Positions 33,896-42,369 of a stretch of DNA of 64,000 nt are shown here, in pieces. The DNA is taken from the NCBI RefSeq assembly GCF_013204855.1, contig NZ_JABMKZ010000017.1, forward strand, positions 91,661 through 155,660. Reading direction: 5' to 3'. Source of the DNA: Paenibacillus alba (GTDB lineage Bacteria > Bacillota > Bacilli > Paenibacillales > NBRC-103111). Numbering within the stretch: position 1 is the stretch's first letter; the number at the start of each line of letters is the position of its first letter. The notes beneath the pieces are model-generated. The model saw only the letters and a program-made list of their open reading frames with translations, was not told the origin of the DNA and searched no databases. The position numbers and the translations under genes were made by a program.

Positions 33896-34846
33896 TTATT
33901 TTTTTCCAAGGAAACCTTCTTTGAAGATGTTCAGCAAATATTCGAGCGTTGTCGGATCACTGTAAGTGGAGGCTTCCGTATCAATCTCGATGACATGTTT
34001 GTTCTTCACAGCCGGAATGTTGCTCCATGCTTCGGTTTTCATGAAAGAATTATCTCCAGCTGAGCTCCGGCTCAGCACGAGGTAATCTCCGGCATAGTTG
34101 GCTATCACCTCTTGCGAGAGCGTGTAATAGCCTGGTCCAAGAGCATCCTTCTTGACTTTGTCCGGCATGTTCAAGCCCATAGCTTGGTAGAGGATCTCTG
34201 TCCCGCGCGCCCACTTGTTGCCGAATACATAGAAGTTTTTGGAATCTGCTTCGAGTACCGACACGGTTGCATTCTCACCAATTTTGGCTTTTATCTCCTT
34301 GCCTGCTGCTGCCGCACGCTGTTTGAAATCGTCAATCCATTTCTGTGCATCTTTCTCCTTGTTTAGGAGTTTGCCAATTTCATGCTGCTGCTCCAGATAA
34401 TCGAGCTTGCCCCACGTAAAGACCACTGTAGGTGCAATTTGCTTTAATTTATCGATATTTTTCATCTCTGATCCAGCGACAATCAGATCTGGCTTTTGCT
34501 CAATGATTTTCTCCATTTCACTTTCCGAAACTACGGTAACGCCTGCAAGTTTCCCTGTGAAAAGCGGATTCTTATTCGTCCATTCGTCTACTCCGACCAG
34601 CGTTCCGCCTAACGATATCACATTAGGAGCATTCGTCAGTGCAATAATGCGTTTAGGAGCTGCTGGAACTTGAACAGGTCCGGTCTCGGATTGATAGGTA
34701 ATCGTACTGGATACCTCCTGGCTTGCGGATGGTGTGCTGGCGGCTTGCCCCGGCGTTGCTGTACTATTGTTCGCCGAGTTATTGCTGCAAGCGGACAAGA
34801 CGACAAGCAGAATTAACATAAAAGGGAGGTACAGTTTCTTCGTCAT
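33896..34846 (-). CDS. Siderophore/Fe(III) ABC transporter substrate-binding lipoprotein
   Basis: 316 residues. A lipobox VLSACSN follows the signal helix, then a Ser/Thr/Ala linker, then a FecB/FhuD-type fold beginning at about residue 50 (GPVQVPAAPKRIIALTNAPN, VSESEMEKIIEQKPDLIVAG). It captures ferric siderophore outside the membrane. A Fur box precedes it, and no permease is in the same transcript, so it must dock onto permeases encoded elsewhere, possibly those at 36814-38819. Confidence 0.9.
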   Translation of the reverse strand: MTKKLYLPFMLILLVVLSACSNNSANNSTATPGQAASTPSASQEVSSTITYQSETGPVQVPAAPKRIIALTNAPNVISLGGTLVGVDEWTNKNPLFTGKLAGVTVVSESEMEKIIEQKPDLIVAGSEMKNIDKLKQIAPTVVFTWGKLDYLEQQHEIGKLLNKEKDAQKWIDDFKQRAAAAGKEIKAKIGENATVSVLEADSKNFYVFGNKWARGTEILYQAMGLNMPDKVKKDALGPGYYTLSQEVIANYAGDYLVLSRSSAGDNSFMKTEAWSNIPAVKNKHVIEIDTEASTYSDPTTLEYLLNIFKEGFLGKK

Positions 34847-34887
34847 ATCTTCAATTCTCCTTATGTAGGGTTTAAATATCTTCTATT

Positions 34888-34908
34888 TGAGAATGATAAT
34901 CGATATCA
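34888..34908. promoter_or_regulatory. Fur box
   Basis: TGAGAATGATAATCGATATCA, close to the 19-bp consensus GATAATGATAATCATTATC, just upstream of the binding-protein gene. Confidence 0.8.
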
Positions 34909-34970
34909 TACTAGTTTAATATAAAATCTTAGCATTCGTTTGTCAATGATTGTATACATTCTGGCCTTTA

Positions 34971-35009
34971 ATTAAAATGAGCAGGCTGCCGCGCGGGCAC
35001 CTGCTCATT
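34971..35009 (-). terminator. Terminator of the siderophore permease/regulator operon
   Basis: ATGAGCAGG at 34977-34985 pairs with CCTGCTCAT at 35000-35008, with TGCCGCGCGGGCA inside. The U tract on the minus transcript is short (TTTTAATT). Confidence 0.65.
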
Positions 35010-35175
35010 AATGTTCTTATATAGCAAACGTTCCTCATTAGCGTAGGGATATCTTCCAGCTTTAGTGTTGAATCATCTACTTGTTAATGTCCTCATAACC
35101 CCATCGCTCCCATTCCGGAAATGATTGATACAATGAACTTACCCTCCATCTAGTTAACCTCCCTATTCCATAACA

Positions 35176-36798
35176 TTATTTCTGCCTACGTATAACAGAA
35201 TGGGAGTCACTAACCGCAGCAAGCAATTCGTTCATAATAAGCAGTCGGCCCAATGGCGTCCAGCTCATGACAAACCAGTTGTTAATAAACCTGTGTCTTC
35301 CATCTCTTACAGCAGGAATTTGCCGCCATACGGCCTGACTGGTCATTTCGCGATAAAGCTGCTCACTGCCTGCTTGAATATGGTGCTGATGGATGAACAG
35401 ATGCTCTGTCTCCAGCACAGGTAGCGACTCCGGCTGCATCTCCACTCGCCACAGATCTTCCGGAGCCTGCTTGCACGGCCTCAGGGCAAGCTCTCCGTAA
35501 AGCAGTTCATTCAGCGGATGGTTGGCTAGCCCCTGTATGCCAATCGCCCGGTGGCTGACCTGCATAACGGCAACCCGCTCCTGACCCAGTACTCGGCGCA
35601 GCGTCTGTCCCGTTGTTTCGGTCTGAAGTTCAAGACGTGTCAGCATTTCGGATGCCTCATGCTCCCGGTTAACCAATTCGGCAATCTTCTCATAATTGCG
35701 TTTCCAGTCCCATACTGAGAAATCTAAAAATACAGACGCTGCGATCTCCTTGAATTGATCTCTAAACTCCAAATGATAATCATCCGCTATAATCAGATCA
35801 GGGCTGGATCGTTTCAGTTCAAGAAGCTGACTATGCAGACGCTCTCTGTAATGTTCCTTGCTGTGTCCAGGATAATGGAATAAATCCACCACACAGACGG
35901 GCTCTAATCCTACTGATTTTAGATGATCCTCAAAACCAAGAGAAGAAGCCACTGCCACCTTTAACGTGCCCCGCTTCATGTATAATGTCGGAGAGACGCC
36001 TACCCATCGCTGAAACATGCGGCTAAAATAAAACTCGCTCCGAAAACCAACCGCAGCGGCAACTTCCTTCACCCGGCTGTTCTTCCTATCCAGCTGCAAT
36101 TTCGCCTGATTCATGCGTACATTAGCCACATATTCCAAAGGCGGCATGCCCGTTTCATTTCGGAACAAACGTGAAAAAGCGACCGAGGGCATTCCCCCGG
36201 CTACTTCCGCCAGTTTCTCAATGCTTACTTTTTCGGTATAGTATTGTTCAATGTAGGTGATGCTTCGCTCAACACGTTCATCCAGTACAAAAGGCAGTTG
36301 TGATTCATTGCTAGAAATATCATGAATGAGCTCCTCGAACTGAATTCGCAGCGCCAAGGAGCCCTTGCTATTCTGTTGTTTGCTGTGATCGTACAACCTG
36401 ATGATTCGCTGTAGCAACTGCTGGGGATGATGAAGTGGAATATGCCCTGTTGAAAGCGAATCAGATGGGGAAGGATTTGCCTCATATTTCCCTCTTGCCT
36501 TTTTCAGTCGGATTGGCTCGAAAAAAATGGCATAATAGTTGAATTCGCCATATTGCTCTGGAACCTCTACGTGCATTCCAGGCGCGAACAGATAGAGCTG
36601 GAAGGGGCGCACTCTATGCAATGTGCCATCAAGCACGATACCCCCTTCCCCCTCTGTAATAAAACAGAGGAAATAAACAGGGATACAGATATGCCTGGCT
36701 CCGCGTTTAGAAAACGTCCGCTTACGGACTGATGATAGAAGATAGGTTAAGTTTTCATTAGACGGCATAAGAAGATACACCAGCCTTTCCCGAAACAC
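35176..36798 (-). CDS. AraC regulator fused to a siderophore-binding domain (Btr-like)
   Basis: 540 residues in three parts: an N-terminal cupin-like segment (1-150), an AraC double HTH (about 168-270; VERSITYIEQYYTEKVSIEK and FQRWVGVSPTLYM), and a C-terminal FecB-type binding domain without signal peptide (about 280-535; DLIIADDYHLEFRDQFKEIA). This is the architecture of B. subtilis Btr, which senses ferri-bacillibactin in the cytoplasm and activates feuABC. It lies last in the gene set with the two permeases, 15 bases after them, so it probably activates that operon on sensing imported siderophore. Confidence 0.85.
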   Translation of the reverse strand: MFRERLVYLLMPSNENLTYLLSSVRKRTFSKRGARHICIPVYFLCFITEGEGGIVLDGTLHRVRPFQLYLFAPGMHVEVPEQYGEFNYYAIFFEPIRLKKARGKYEANPSPSDSLSTGHIPLHHPQQLLQRIIRLYDHSKQQNSKGSLALRIQFEELIHDISSNESQLPFVLDERVERSITYIEQYYTEKVSIEKLAEVAGGMPSVAFSRLFRNETGMPPLEYVANVRMNQAKLQLDRKNSRVKEVAAAVGFRSEFYFSRMFQRWVGVSPTLYMKRGTLKVAVASSLGFEDHLKSVGLEPVCVVDLFHYPGHSKEHYRERLHSQLLELKRSSPDLIIADDYHLEFRDQFKEIAASVFLDFSVWDWKRNYEKIAELVNREHEASEMLTRLELQTETTGQTLRRVLGQERVAVMQVSHRAIGIQGLANHPLNELLYGELALRPCKQAPEDLWRVEMQPESLPVLETEHLFIHQHHIQAGSEQLYREMTSQAVWRQIPAVRDGRHRFINNWFVMSWTPLGRLLIMNELLAAVSDSHSVIRRQK

Positions 36799-36813
36799 GA
36801 ACGTCTTCCTTCA

Positions 36814-37821
36814 TTATACAGCTCTGCGGCGCAACAACAAATGAACCATATAAGGCGCACCGATAAAAGCCGTAATTAATCCGGCAGGAATCTCAAAAGG
36901 AGAGAACAAATTCCTCCCTGCAAGATCTGCTCCCATCACGATCAGTCCACCAAGCAATGCAGCCACAGGCAAACGGACAAGACTTCGGCTGCCAACCAGA
37001 TGCTTTGCGATGTGCGGTGCCATCAAACCGACAAAAGCAATCGTTCCCGCCATAGAAACAGCAGATCCGGCCAGCCCCACACTCATTAGAATAAACATTA
37101 CTCGCATCGTCTCCACACGAAGGCCAAGACCCGCGGCCGATTCCATATCCAGCAGGAACATATCCAAGTATCGGCTCATCCCGATCAAAAAAGTAAACAG
37201 AATCAGCAGCCAGGGCAGCAAAGGCCAAAAATGTTCCCACGTCCGTCCATATAAACTTCCCGCCATCCATACAGTTGCTTGCGATACACGGAATATTTCA
37301 CCAACCGTTAAGAAATAGGTAATGAGCGCACCCGCCATAGCTGATATACCTGCTCCGATAAGCAGCATGCGCACCGTAGAACTCCCCCCTCCTTTGCGCC
37401 AAGACAAGGTATAAATTACAGCTGTGGCGATGAAGGCTCCGGCGAAAGCAATCCAGGGGAACTGACTCATTGGAAAAGATGGAACAAGTACCATAACAGC
37501 AACTACAGCAGCGGCGGCCCCCGAATTCAGGCCAATTACGCCAGGGGAAGCAAGCGGGTTCCGTGTTATGACTTGCAAAATCGTTCCTGATAGCGCCAGA
37601 CTACATCCCACCAGGAACCCTGTTAATACGCGTGGCAGCCGTAGTTGATGAATCGTAAACCGATATTCCTCGCTGCCTATTCCCGCCAAGCTCCGAAAAA
37701 CCTCCGCTGAGGGAATCGTCCGCTCTCCCAGCATGACATTCAGGATAAGCACACCTGCATTCAGAATAATCAGGATCACGATAATCCCGATCGATCGTCT
37801 ATATTTAATAAAAGAAGCGAT
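36814..37821 (-). CDS. FecCD-type siderophore permease, second subunit
   Basis: 335 residues if translation starts with AUC at 37821. It has about nine or ten helices with RLPRVLTGFLVGCSLALSGT and GMVGFVGLMAPHIAKHLVGS-type segments (GTIAFVGLMAPHIAKHLVG). The open frame runs back to 38103, but that part lies inside the other permease gene and is rich in Cys and Trp, clearly non-coding. No ATG, GTG or TTG lies where one is needed: after AAAGGAG the first suitably spaced codon (8 bases) is AUC, two bases past the upstream stop. A rare AUC start, reinitiation by coupling, or a sequence error are the options. Confidence 0.8.
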   Translation of the reverse strand: MASFIKYRRSIGIIVILIILNAGVLILNVMLGERTIPSAEVFRSLAGIGSEEYRFTIHQLRLPRVLTGFLVGCSLALSGTILQVITRNPLASPGVIGLNSGAAAAVVAVMVLVPSFPMSQFPWIAFAGAFIATAVIYTLSWRKGGGSSTVRMLLIGAGISAMAGALITYFLTVGEIFRVSQATVWMAGSLYGRTWEHFWPLLPWLLILFTFLIGMSRYLDMFLLDMESAAGLGLRVETMRVMFILMSVGLAGSAVSMAGTIAFVGLMAPHIAKHLVGSRSLVRLPVAALLGGLIVMGADLAGRNLFSPFEIPAGLITAFIGAPYMVHLLLRRRAV

Positions 37822-37823
37822 GT

Positions 37824-38819
37824 TTATCTCTCCTTTCTCTGGGCCAGATAAATAAGAAACGGTGCGCCAAAAAAAGCAGTAACAACACCCACTGGAATTT
37901 CCTGACGGACAAGTATAAATCGTGCCCCGATATCTGCTGCCAGCAACAATAACGCCCCCAGCAAAGCGGAATACGGAACGATCCAGCGATAATTGCTGCC
38001 TATCAGCAGCCGTGCAATGTGGGGAACAGCCATTCCTACAAAACCGATGGGACCAGCAAGCGCCACGGCGCTGCCCGCTAGCAGGACTGTGACGATCACG
38101 CATAGGATTTTAATCATTCGAATCCGCTGCCCCAAGCCTTGTGCGACATCTTCCCCCAAGCTAAAGATGTTCAGATAACCGCTGAGCGCTAGCGAACCGA
38201 CCAATCCAATCAATACATAAGGCAATACTTGAAGGAAAAGATTCAGATCTCTGCCCGTCAGGGAACCGGCCAGCCAAAAACGCATCGTATCTAGCGATTG
38301 CTCGTTGACAATAAGAATTCCCTGAGTCATGGAGGCAAAAAGCAGATTCAGAGTAGAACCGGCAAGCACAAACTTGACTGAAGATAAAGGTTGGCCACCT
38401 GTGGAACTAAGTAGAAACACGAAAATCCCCGCAACCGCTGCTCCGATGAGAGAAGACCATGCATACAATTGCAGTGACGTCGTTCCAAGCCAAAAGGAAG
38501 CGAGCACAGCCGTAAGTGCAGCGCCATAATTAATTCCGAACAGTTCAGGCCCTGCGAGTGCATTGCGGCTCAGCGCCTGCATAAGGCAGCCTGCAACAGC
38601 AAGCGAGCTCCCCACCACGGCTGCAATAACCGCTCTGGGCAGCCGAATGTTGCGTATAATCATATGTTCGCGGGACCCGTCAAAAAAATAGAAAGCTTCC
38701 AGGACAGATTGAAATGAAATATGTACGACGCCGAACATAATGCTGCCTACAAATGCAGCAAAGCCGAATAAGCCTATTAGAATAAGTCCAGCAAATTTTA
38801 AATTACTGCTTATGCTCAA
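37824..38819 (-). CDS. FecCD-type siderophore permease, first subunit
   Basis: 331 residues from the TTG at 38819, chosen because GGAGG stands 8 bases upstream; the longer frame to 38864 places that site inside the coding sequence. Typical segments are RLPRAVIAAVVGSSLAVAGCLMQ and GPIGFVGMAVPHIARLL. With the other permease it forms the membrane channel for a ferric siderophore. No ATPase gene is present; in B. subtilis the feu permeases use the distant YusV ATPase, and the same may hold here. Confidence 0.88.
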   Translation of the reverse strand: MSISSNLKFAGLILIGLFGFAAFVGSIMFGVVHISFQSVLEAFYFFDGSREHMIIRNIRLPRAVIAAVVGSSLAVAGCLMQALSRNALAGPELFGINYGAALTAVLASFWLGTTSLQLYAWSSLIGAAVAGIFVFLLSSTGGQPLSSVKFVLAGSTLNLLFASMTQGILIVNEQSLDTMRFWLAGSLTGRDLNLFLQVLPYVLIGLVGSLALSGYLNIFSLGEDVAQGLGQRIRMIKILCVIVTVLLAGSAVALAGPIGFVGMAVPHIARLLIGSNYRWIVPYSALLGALLLLAADIGARFILVRQEIPVGVVTAFFGAPFLIYLAQRKER

Positions 38820-38907
38820 AAGTTTTACCTCCATTGCTTTTATACAGAAAAATGGGATCGTCACAAGTGACGACCCGATTTCTCAGTTGATCCTATACTC
38901 CAACTAC

Positions 38908-39879
38908 TTATTTGGCTGCAAATGTGTTCAGATCCTCAACGACTTTGTTAGCAGCTTGAATGCCGAGACCGCTAAGCCAGTATTCCCAATCTACAGGATG
39001 AACAGCTTTCTTCTGCACGCCTTTCAACGTTGCCCATAATGAACCTTTCTCCAGCTTGGCGAAAGCATCCGGCTCGCGATTAAACCAAAGGATGATGTCA
39101 CCGTCCAACTCAGCGATTTGCTCCTCGGTTATATCTTTGGAGAAGTTTGCGTCGCGTTGTGCTGCCGGGCGAACGATTCCCGCATCCTCCATAATGATAC
39201 CGGAAAAGTTCTTTTTCAAATAAAGTTGAAGTTTATCTTTCCGTGGGCGGAATAAGGATACTTCTTTGGGAGCCGTGCCAGCATACTTGGATTTCAGTTC
39301 ATCGATGCGCTTTTGATAGGTTTCCAACAACTTCTTCCCAACCTCTTGCTTGTTTACAGCCTCGGCATGAAGGAGCAGATTTTCTTTCCACGTTATACCC
39401 AGCGTATTTACGAAGATGGTCGGAGCAATTTGTTTTAACTGTTTGTATATGGCATCATGCGTATCTTTGTTCCCAATAATCAGATCGGGTTTCAATGCAT
39501 CAATCGCTTCCAGATTAGGCTCATTGACGGAGCCGATGTTCTTGATTCCCTCCGTCCCCTTCAGATAGGTCGGGAAGGGATCACCCGCGGCCAGAATAGA
39601 AGGCGCGCCAATTGGCTTGATACCCAGCTCCAGCAGATTATCCAGAGCACCTATGTCCAGAACAACAACACGGCTAGCCTGCGCTGGAATCTGAACTTCT
39701 CCATAAGCGTCCTTTATCGTACGTTTCTCCGTTGTAGCAGCAGTCTTTTTTGCCTGTTCGTTGCTATTGGAAGTTGTTTCTGTCCGCGTGCTGCCGCAAC
39801 CTGCGAGTACCAACAACATAACAGCAATCACCACATACAACCATAATTTGCTGCCTAACCCTTGTCTTTCTAAACGCAT
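38908..39879 (-). CDS. Siderophore ABC transporter substrate-binding lipoprotein
   Basis: 323 residues from the ATG at 39879 with GGGGGA upstream; the frame to 39933 has no such site. Lipobox VLAGCGS after a single hydrophobic helix, then the FecB-type domain (RVVVLDIGALDNLLELGIKP, ALKPDLIIGNKDTHDAIYKQ). It is the first gene of the operon with two permeases and the Btr-like regulator, and a Fur box lies about 40 bases before it. Confidence 0.9.
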   Translation of the reverse strand: MRLERQGLGSKLWLYVVIAVMLLVLAGCGSTRTETTSNSNEQAKKTAATTEKRTIKDAYGEVQIPAQASRVVVLDIGALDNLLELGIKPIGAPSILAAGDPFPTYLKGTEGIKNIGSVNEPNLEAIDALKPDLIIGNKDTHDAIYKQLKQIAPTIFVNTLGITWKENLLLHAEAVNKQEVGKKLLETYQKRIDELKSKYAGTAPKEVSLFRPRKDKLQLYLKKNFSGIIMEDAGIVRPAAQRDANFSKDITEEQIAELDGDIILWFNREPDAFAKLEKGSLWATLKGVQKKAVHPVDWEYWLSGLGIQAANKVVEDLNTFAAK

Positions 39880-39918
39880 TGTCAATCGTCCCCCTTGTGT
39901 CTGGTTAATCATGCAATT

Positions 39919-39937
39919 AATAATGATTATCATTCTT
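39919..39937. promoter_or_regulatory. Fur box
   Basis: On the minus strand AAGAATGATAATCATTATT, a near-perfect match to the Fur consensus, ahead of the siderophore operon. Confidence 0.85.
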
Positions 39938-39999
39938 AAACAATACTTTAAACCTTCATCTTCTGTCCATGCACTATTATTTAGATCTCATATACTTTT

Positions 40000-40131
40000 T
40001 TAGTACAGCATTTGATCAAAGGAGACAGTCCGGTAGATGTCCTGATAGGTGGCATCATACATCGCATGAAACGCCTGTTGATCACCATCTTTCATTTTTA
40101 TAAGTAATTGATACATATATTCATTTTGCAT
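40000..40131 (-). pseudogene. Truncated ECF-type sigma factor
   Basis: ATG at 40131 with AGGAGGG upstream opens 43 codons: LLIKMKDGDQQAFHAMYDAT then YQDIYRTVSF, which is region 2.1 of an ECF sigma factor. It then ends abruptly with DQMLY and a stop. Normal proteins exceed 160 residues. The intact translation signals suggest recent truncation by deletion. Confidence 0.65.
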
Positions 40132-40316
40132 TCAGAGGGCCCTCCTGAGTAAGCAGCTTACACACTATATTGTCTCTGTATCAGAAAAAGGTTCGGTTCT
40201 TTGATGGTTAATTATTTGTTAAAATTCACTCTAATACAATAAAATGGAATTTATAACATGAAATAAATAAGATCACACAATTAAAAATTAGTATCACGGA
40301 AGGAGTTTAACTAGCA

Positions 40317-40747
40317 ATGAAACGATTTTTGATTTATGCATTAATTGTCATCATAAGCTACTTTTCCGGGGTTCTATTTTACAAAATAACAAAGTATCTA
40401 CTTGCAATACCTGAAAAAAGCGAGATCGATCTCCTATATCCTTGGGTAACCATCTTTTTTTTTTTTTTTCTCTTCCGATTTATTTTGTAATCATCCTACT
40501 TCTTCGCCTTTTTAAGGTTCGTTCAATCATAGTAAATACTTTGATAAAGATAGTTGTGTTATTAGTGTTTAGCCTGTTTACAGCTGCTATGGTTCCTTTT
40601 ATGTTTGGTGGTTTTGGGTATTTAGGAAGACCGGAATTTTTCTTTTCAGAATTTGCGATCCTACTCTATTCATTTTTTATAGGAGCATCCCTATTATTTT
40701 CCATTTGTTCATCCATACCAGAAAAGTATCTGAGTAGGCAGACGTGA
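40317..40747 (+). pseudogene. Small membrane protein split by a poly-T frameshift
   Basis: ATG at 40317, with AAGGAG upstream, encodes MKRFLIYALIVIISYFSGVL and continues to PWVTIFFFFF at a run of 15 T (40455-40469). There the frame runs to a stop at 40488-40490. The frame two bases over carries on with SLPIYFVIILLLRLFKVRS and two further helices to 40747. Sixteen T (or thirteen) would give one protein of 143 residues with four helices. It could be a mutated gene, a slippage-controlled gene or a sequencing error. No family recognised. Confidence 0.6.
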
Positions 40748-40800
40748 TTTATAAAAACAAAGATCAAATCCCCTCTTCCTTAACTCGTGAGATATTTCTG

Positions 40801-40831
40801 TTGACTTAAACCATGGTTTAAGTCGTATTAT
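40801..40831 (+). promoter_or_regulatory. MerR-type promoter with operator in the spacer
   Basis: TTGACT at 40801-40806, a 19-base spacer, and TATTAT at 40826-40831. A perfect 22-bp palindrome at 40803-40824 (GACTTAAACCA and its complement) fills the spacer. Long spacers with such dyads are the hallmark of MerR-activated promoters. Confidence 0.8.
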
Positions 40832-40872
40832 AATCCTGTCGACAGGATAAGATACAATTTGGAGGACTCCAG

Positions 40873-41259
40873 ATGAAATATTGTTCCATTAGTGAAGCTG
40901 CAGCCAAATTCAATGTGCCAGAATCAACGTTACGTTATTATGAGAAAAAAGGACTACTTCCACTAATCGAACGTGATGAAGCTGGGAGGCGGTTATTTTC
41001 AGAAGATCAAATTGCGCTCCTAGAAACCGTTATTCGTTTAAAAAACACGCATATGCCGATAAATAGCATTAAGCAATATTTGGATTGGATTTTAGAAGGA
41101 GAAAACACCATTGCACTTCGACTTGACATGATGAGGAATCATAAACAAGCTGTGCTAGATGAAATCTCATTGATGAAAGAAGCTTTAATTGGAATTGATG
41201 TAAAAATTACGCGATATACAACCGTTCTCAGTAAAGAAAATATGGAGAAGAGGAACTAA
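40873..41259 (+). CDS. MerR-family transcriptional regulator
   Basis: 128 residues: N-terminal winged HTH (YCSISEAAAKFNVPESTLRY, YEKKGLLPLIERDEAGRRLF) and a C-terminal dimerisation helix; no Cys cluster for metal sensing. It belongs to the subgroup that regulates an adjacent oxidoreductase, and the SDR gene starts one base after its stop. The palindrome at 40803-40824 is presumably its own operator. Confidence 0.88.
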   Translation: MKYCSISEAAAKFNVPESTLRYYEKKGLLPLIERDEAGRRLFSEDQIALLETVIRLKNTHMPINSIKQYLDWILEGENTIALRLDMMRNHKQAVLDEISLMKEALIGIDVKITRYTTVLSKENMEKRN

Positions 41260-41260
41260 A

Positions 41261-42022
41261 ATGAAACTTTCAGGAAATACAGTATTGATTACAGGCGGAG
41301 GTTCTGGCATAGGATTGGCTTTTGCAGAACGCTTTATAAAAGCCGGAAATAAGGTCATTATAACTGGACGACGTGAACATGTACTTCAAAATGCCAAAGA
41401 AGCATTCCCTAGCCTTATTACTCATGTCAGTGATTTGGATATTGAATCCGAACGTGCAGCCTTGTTTGATTGGGTAACAGCGAATTATCCAGAAGTGAAT
41501 GTGTTAGTTAACAATGCCGGGATCCAGCAACGCTTTAATGTGCTCAAAACGGATGCGAAAAACAATTGGAACTATCTCAGTAAAGAAATCACAACTAACC
41601 TTGAAGCACCTATCCATCTATCTATGTTGTTCGCTTCACTTTTTGCAACGAAAGAAGAGGCGGCTATTATTAACGTCACATCTGGGTTAGCTTTTACACC
41701 ATTTGCGATTGCTCCGATATATTCAGCAACGAAAGCGGCGCTTCATTCCTTTACAATGAGTCTAAGACTCCAACTTTCCGATACGTCTGTAGAAGTAATT
41801 GAAGTTGCTCCCCCAGCAGTGAATACAGATTTAGGCGGAATGGGGATTCATACGCTTGGAGAACCATTAGATGCCTTCGCGGATGGAATTTTCAAACAAT
41901 TAGAAGAGGGGAAACAGGAAATTGGCTACGGTACTTCTGTGAATCGCTTGCGCATGTCGCGAGATGAAATTGACGAATACACAGAAAATATGTATAAGGC
42001 AACGAAAAACACCATTGAATAA
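41261..42022 (+). CDS. Short-chain dehydrogenase/reductase (DltE-like)
   Basis: 253 residues. The cofactor loop is TGGGSGIG, NNAG follows at about residue 86, and the catalytic Tyr and Lys are in IYSATKAALHSF. VITGRREHVL after strand 2 (Arg) points to NADP. It is similar in layout to SDRs annotated DltE, but no dlt operon is near. Cotranscribed with the MerR gene, so it probably reduces a reactive carbonyl that MerR senses. The substrate is unknown. Confidence 0.85.
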   Translation: MKLSGNTVLITGGGSGIGLAFAERFIKAGNKVIITGRREHVLQNAKEAFPSLITHVSDLDIESERAALFDWVTANYPEVNVLVNNAGIQQRFNVLKTDAKNNWNYLSKEITTNLEAPIHLSMLFASLFATKEEAAIINVTSGLAFTPFAIAPIYSATKAALHSFTMSLRLQLSDTSVEVIEVAPPAVNTDLGGMGIHTLGEPLDAFADGIFKQLEEGKQEIGYGTSVNRLRMSRDEIDEYTENMYKATKNTIE

Positions 42023-42081
42023 CTATGCTTAGGAAAAATGTGCTACTTGTGTAAGTTATTCAGCTAAACTACTCTTGAACG

Positions 42082-42103
42082 GGCTGCCGAATTGCCGGCA
42101 GCC
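42082..42103 (+). terminator. Hairpin after the SDR gene
   Basis: GGCTGCCG, ATTGC(C), CGGCAGCC. The T tract is weak (TTATTATT), so termination is probable but not certain. The GC-rich arms resemble the hairpins in the array elements from 48248 onward. Confidence 0.5.
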
Positions 42104-42283
42104 TGTACTTATTATTGTGCTATCATTTTTCTCTAGCTCAGCAGTACTTGGAAACAACAAGCGACCAGGTCGCCCAAAGTGTAGCAGAATTGTGTAGGAA
42201 GTTAGCGATTGTCTGCATTAAATCTCTCTATTTTACAAGGTATAATTAGGTAGTAAAAATAATGTAAGCGAATTCATTTTTAT

Positions 42284-42367
42284 TAAGGAGGTCATCCGGT
42301 AGGCGAGCAAACACTTAAAGTGATCGAAGAGTTTGAAGACGCTTTTAAGAATCTAAGGAGGTTGTAG
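42284..42367 (+). other. Decayed leader ORF before the PL11 lyase
   Basis: AAGGAGG at 42284-42290 is followed 8 bases later by GTA, where a start codon is expected. An open frame then encodes GEQTLKVIEEFEDAFKNLRR up to TAG at 42365, two bases before the lyase start. It looks like a short gene whose start codon mutated, or a fossil gene end. Confidence 0.3.
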
Positions 42368-42369
42368 AA

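Noticed and set aside
36814..38103. 429-codon version of the second FecCD permease
   Set aside because: The first 94 codons lie antiphase inside the other permease gene and are rich in Cys, Trp and Ser; the protein proper begins after 37821.
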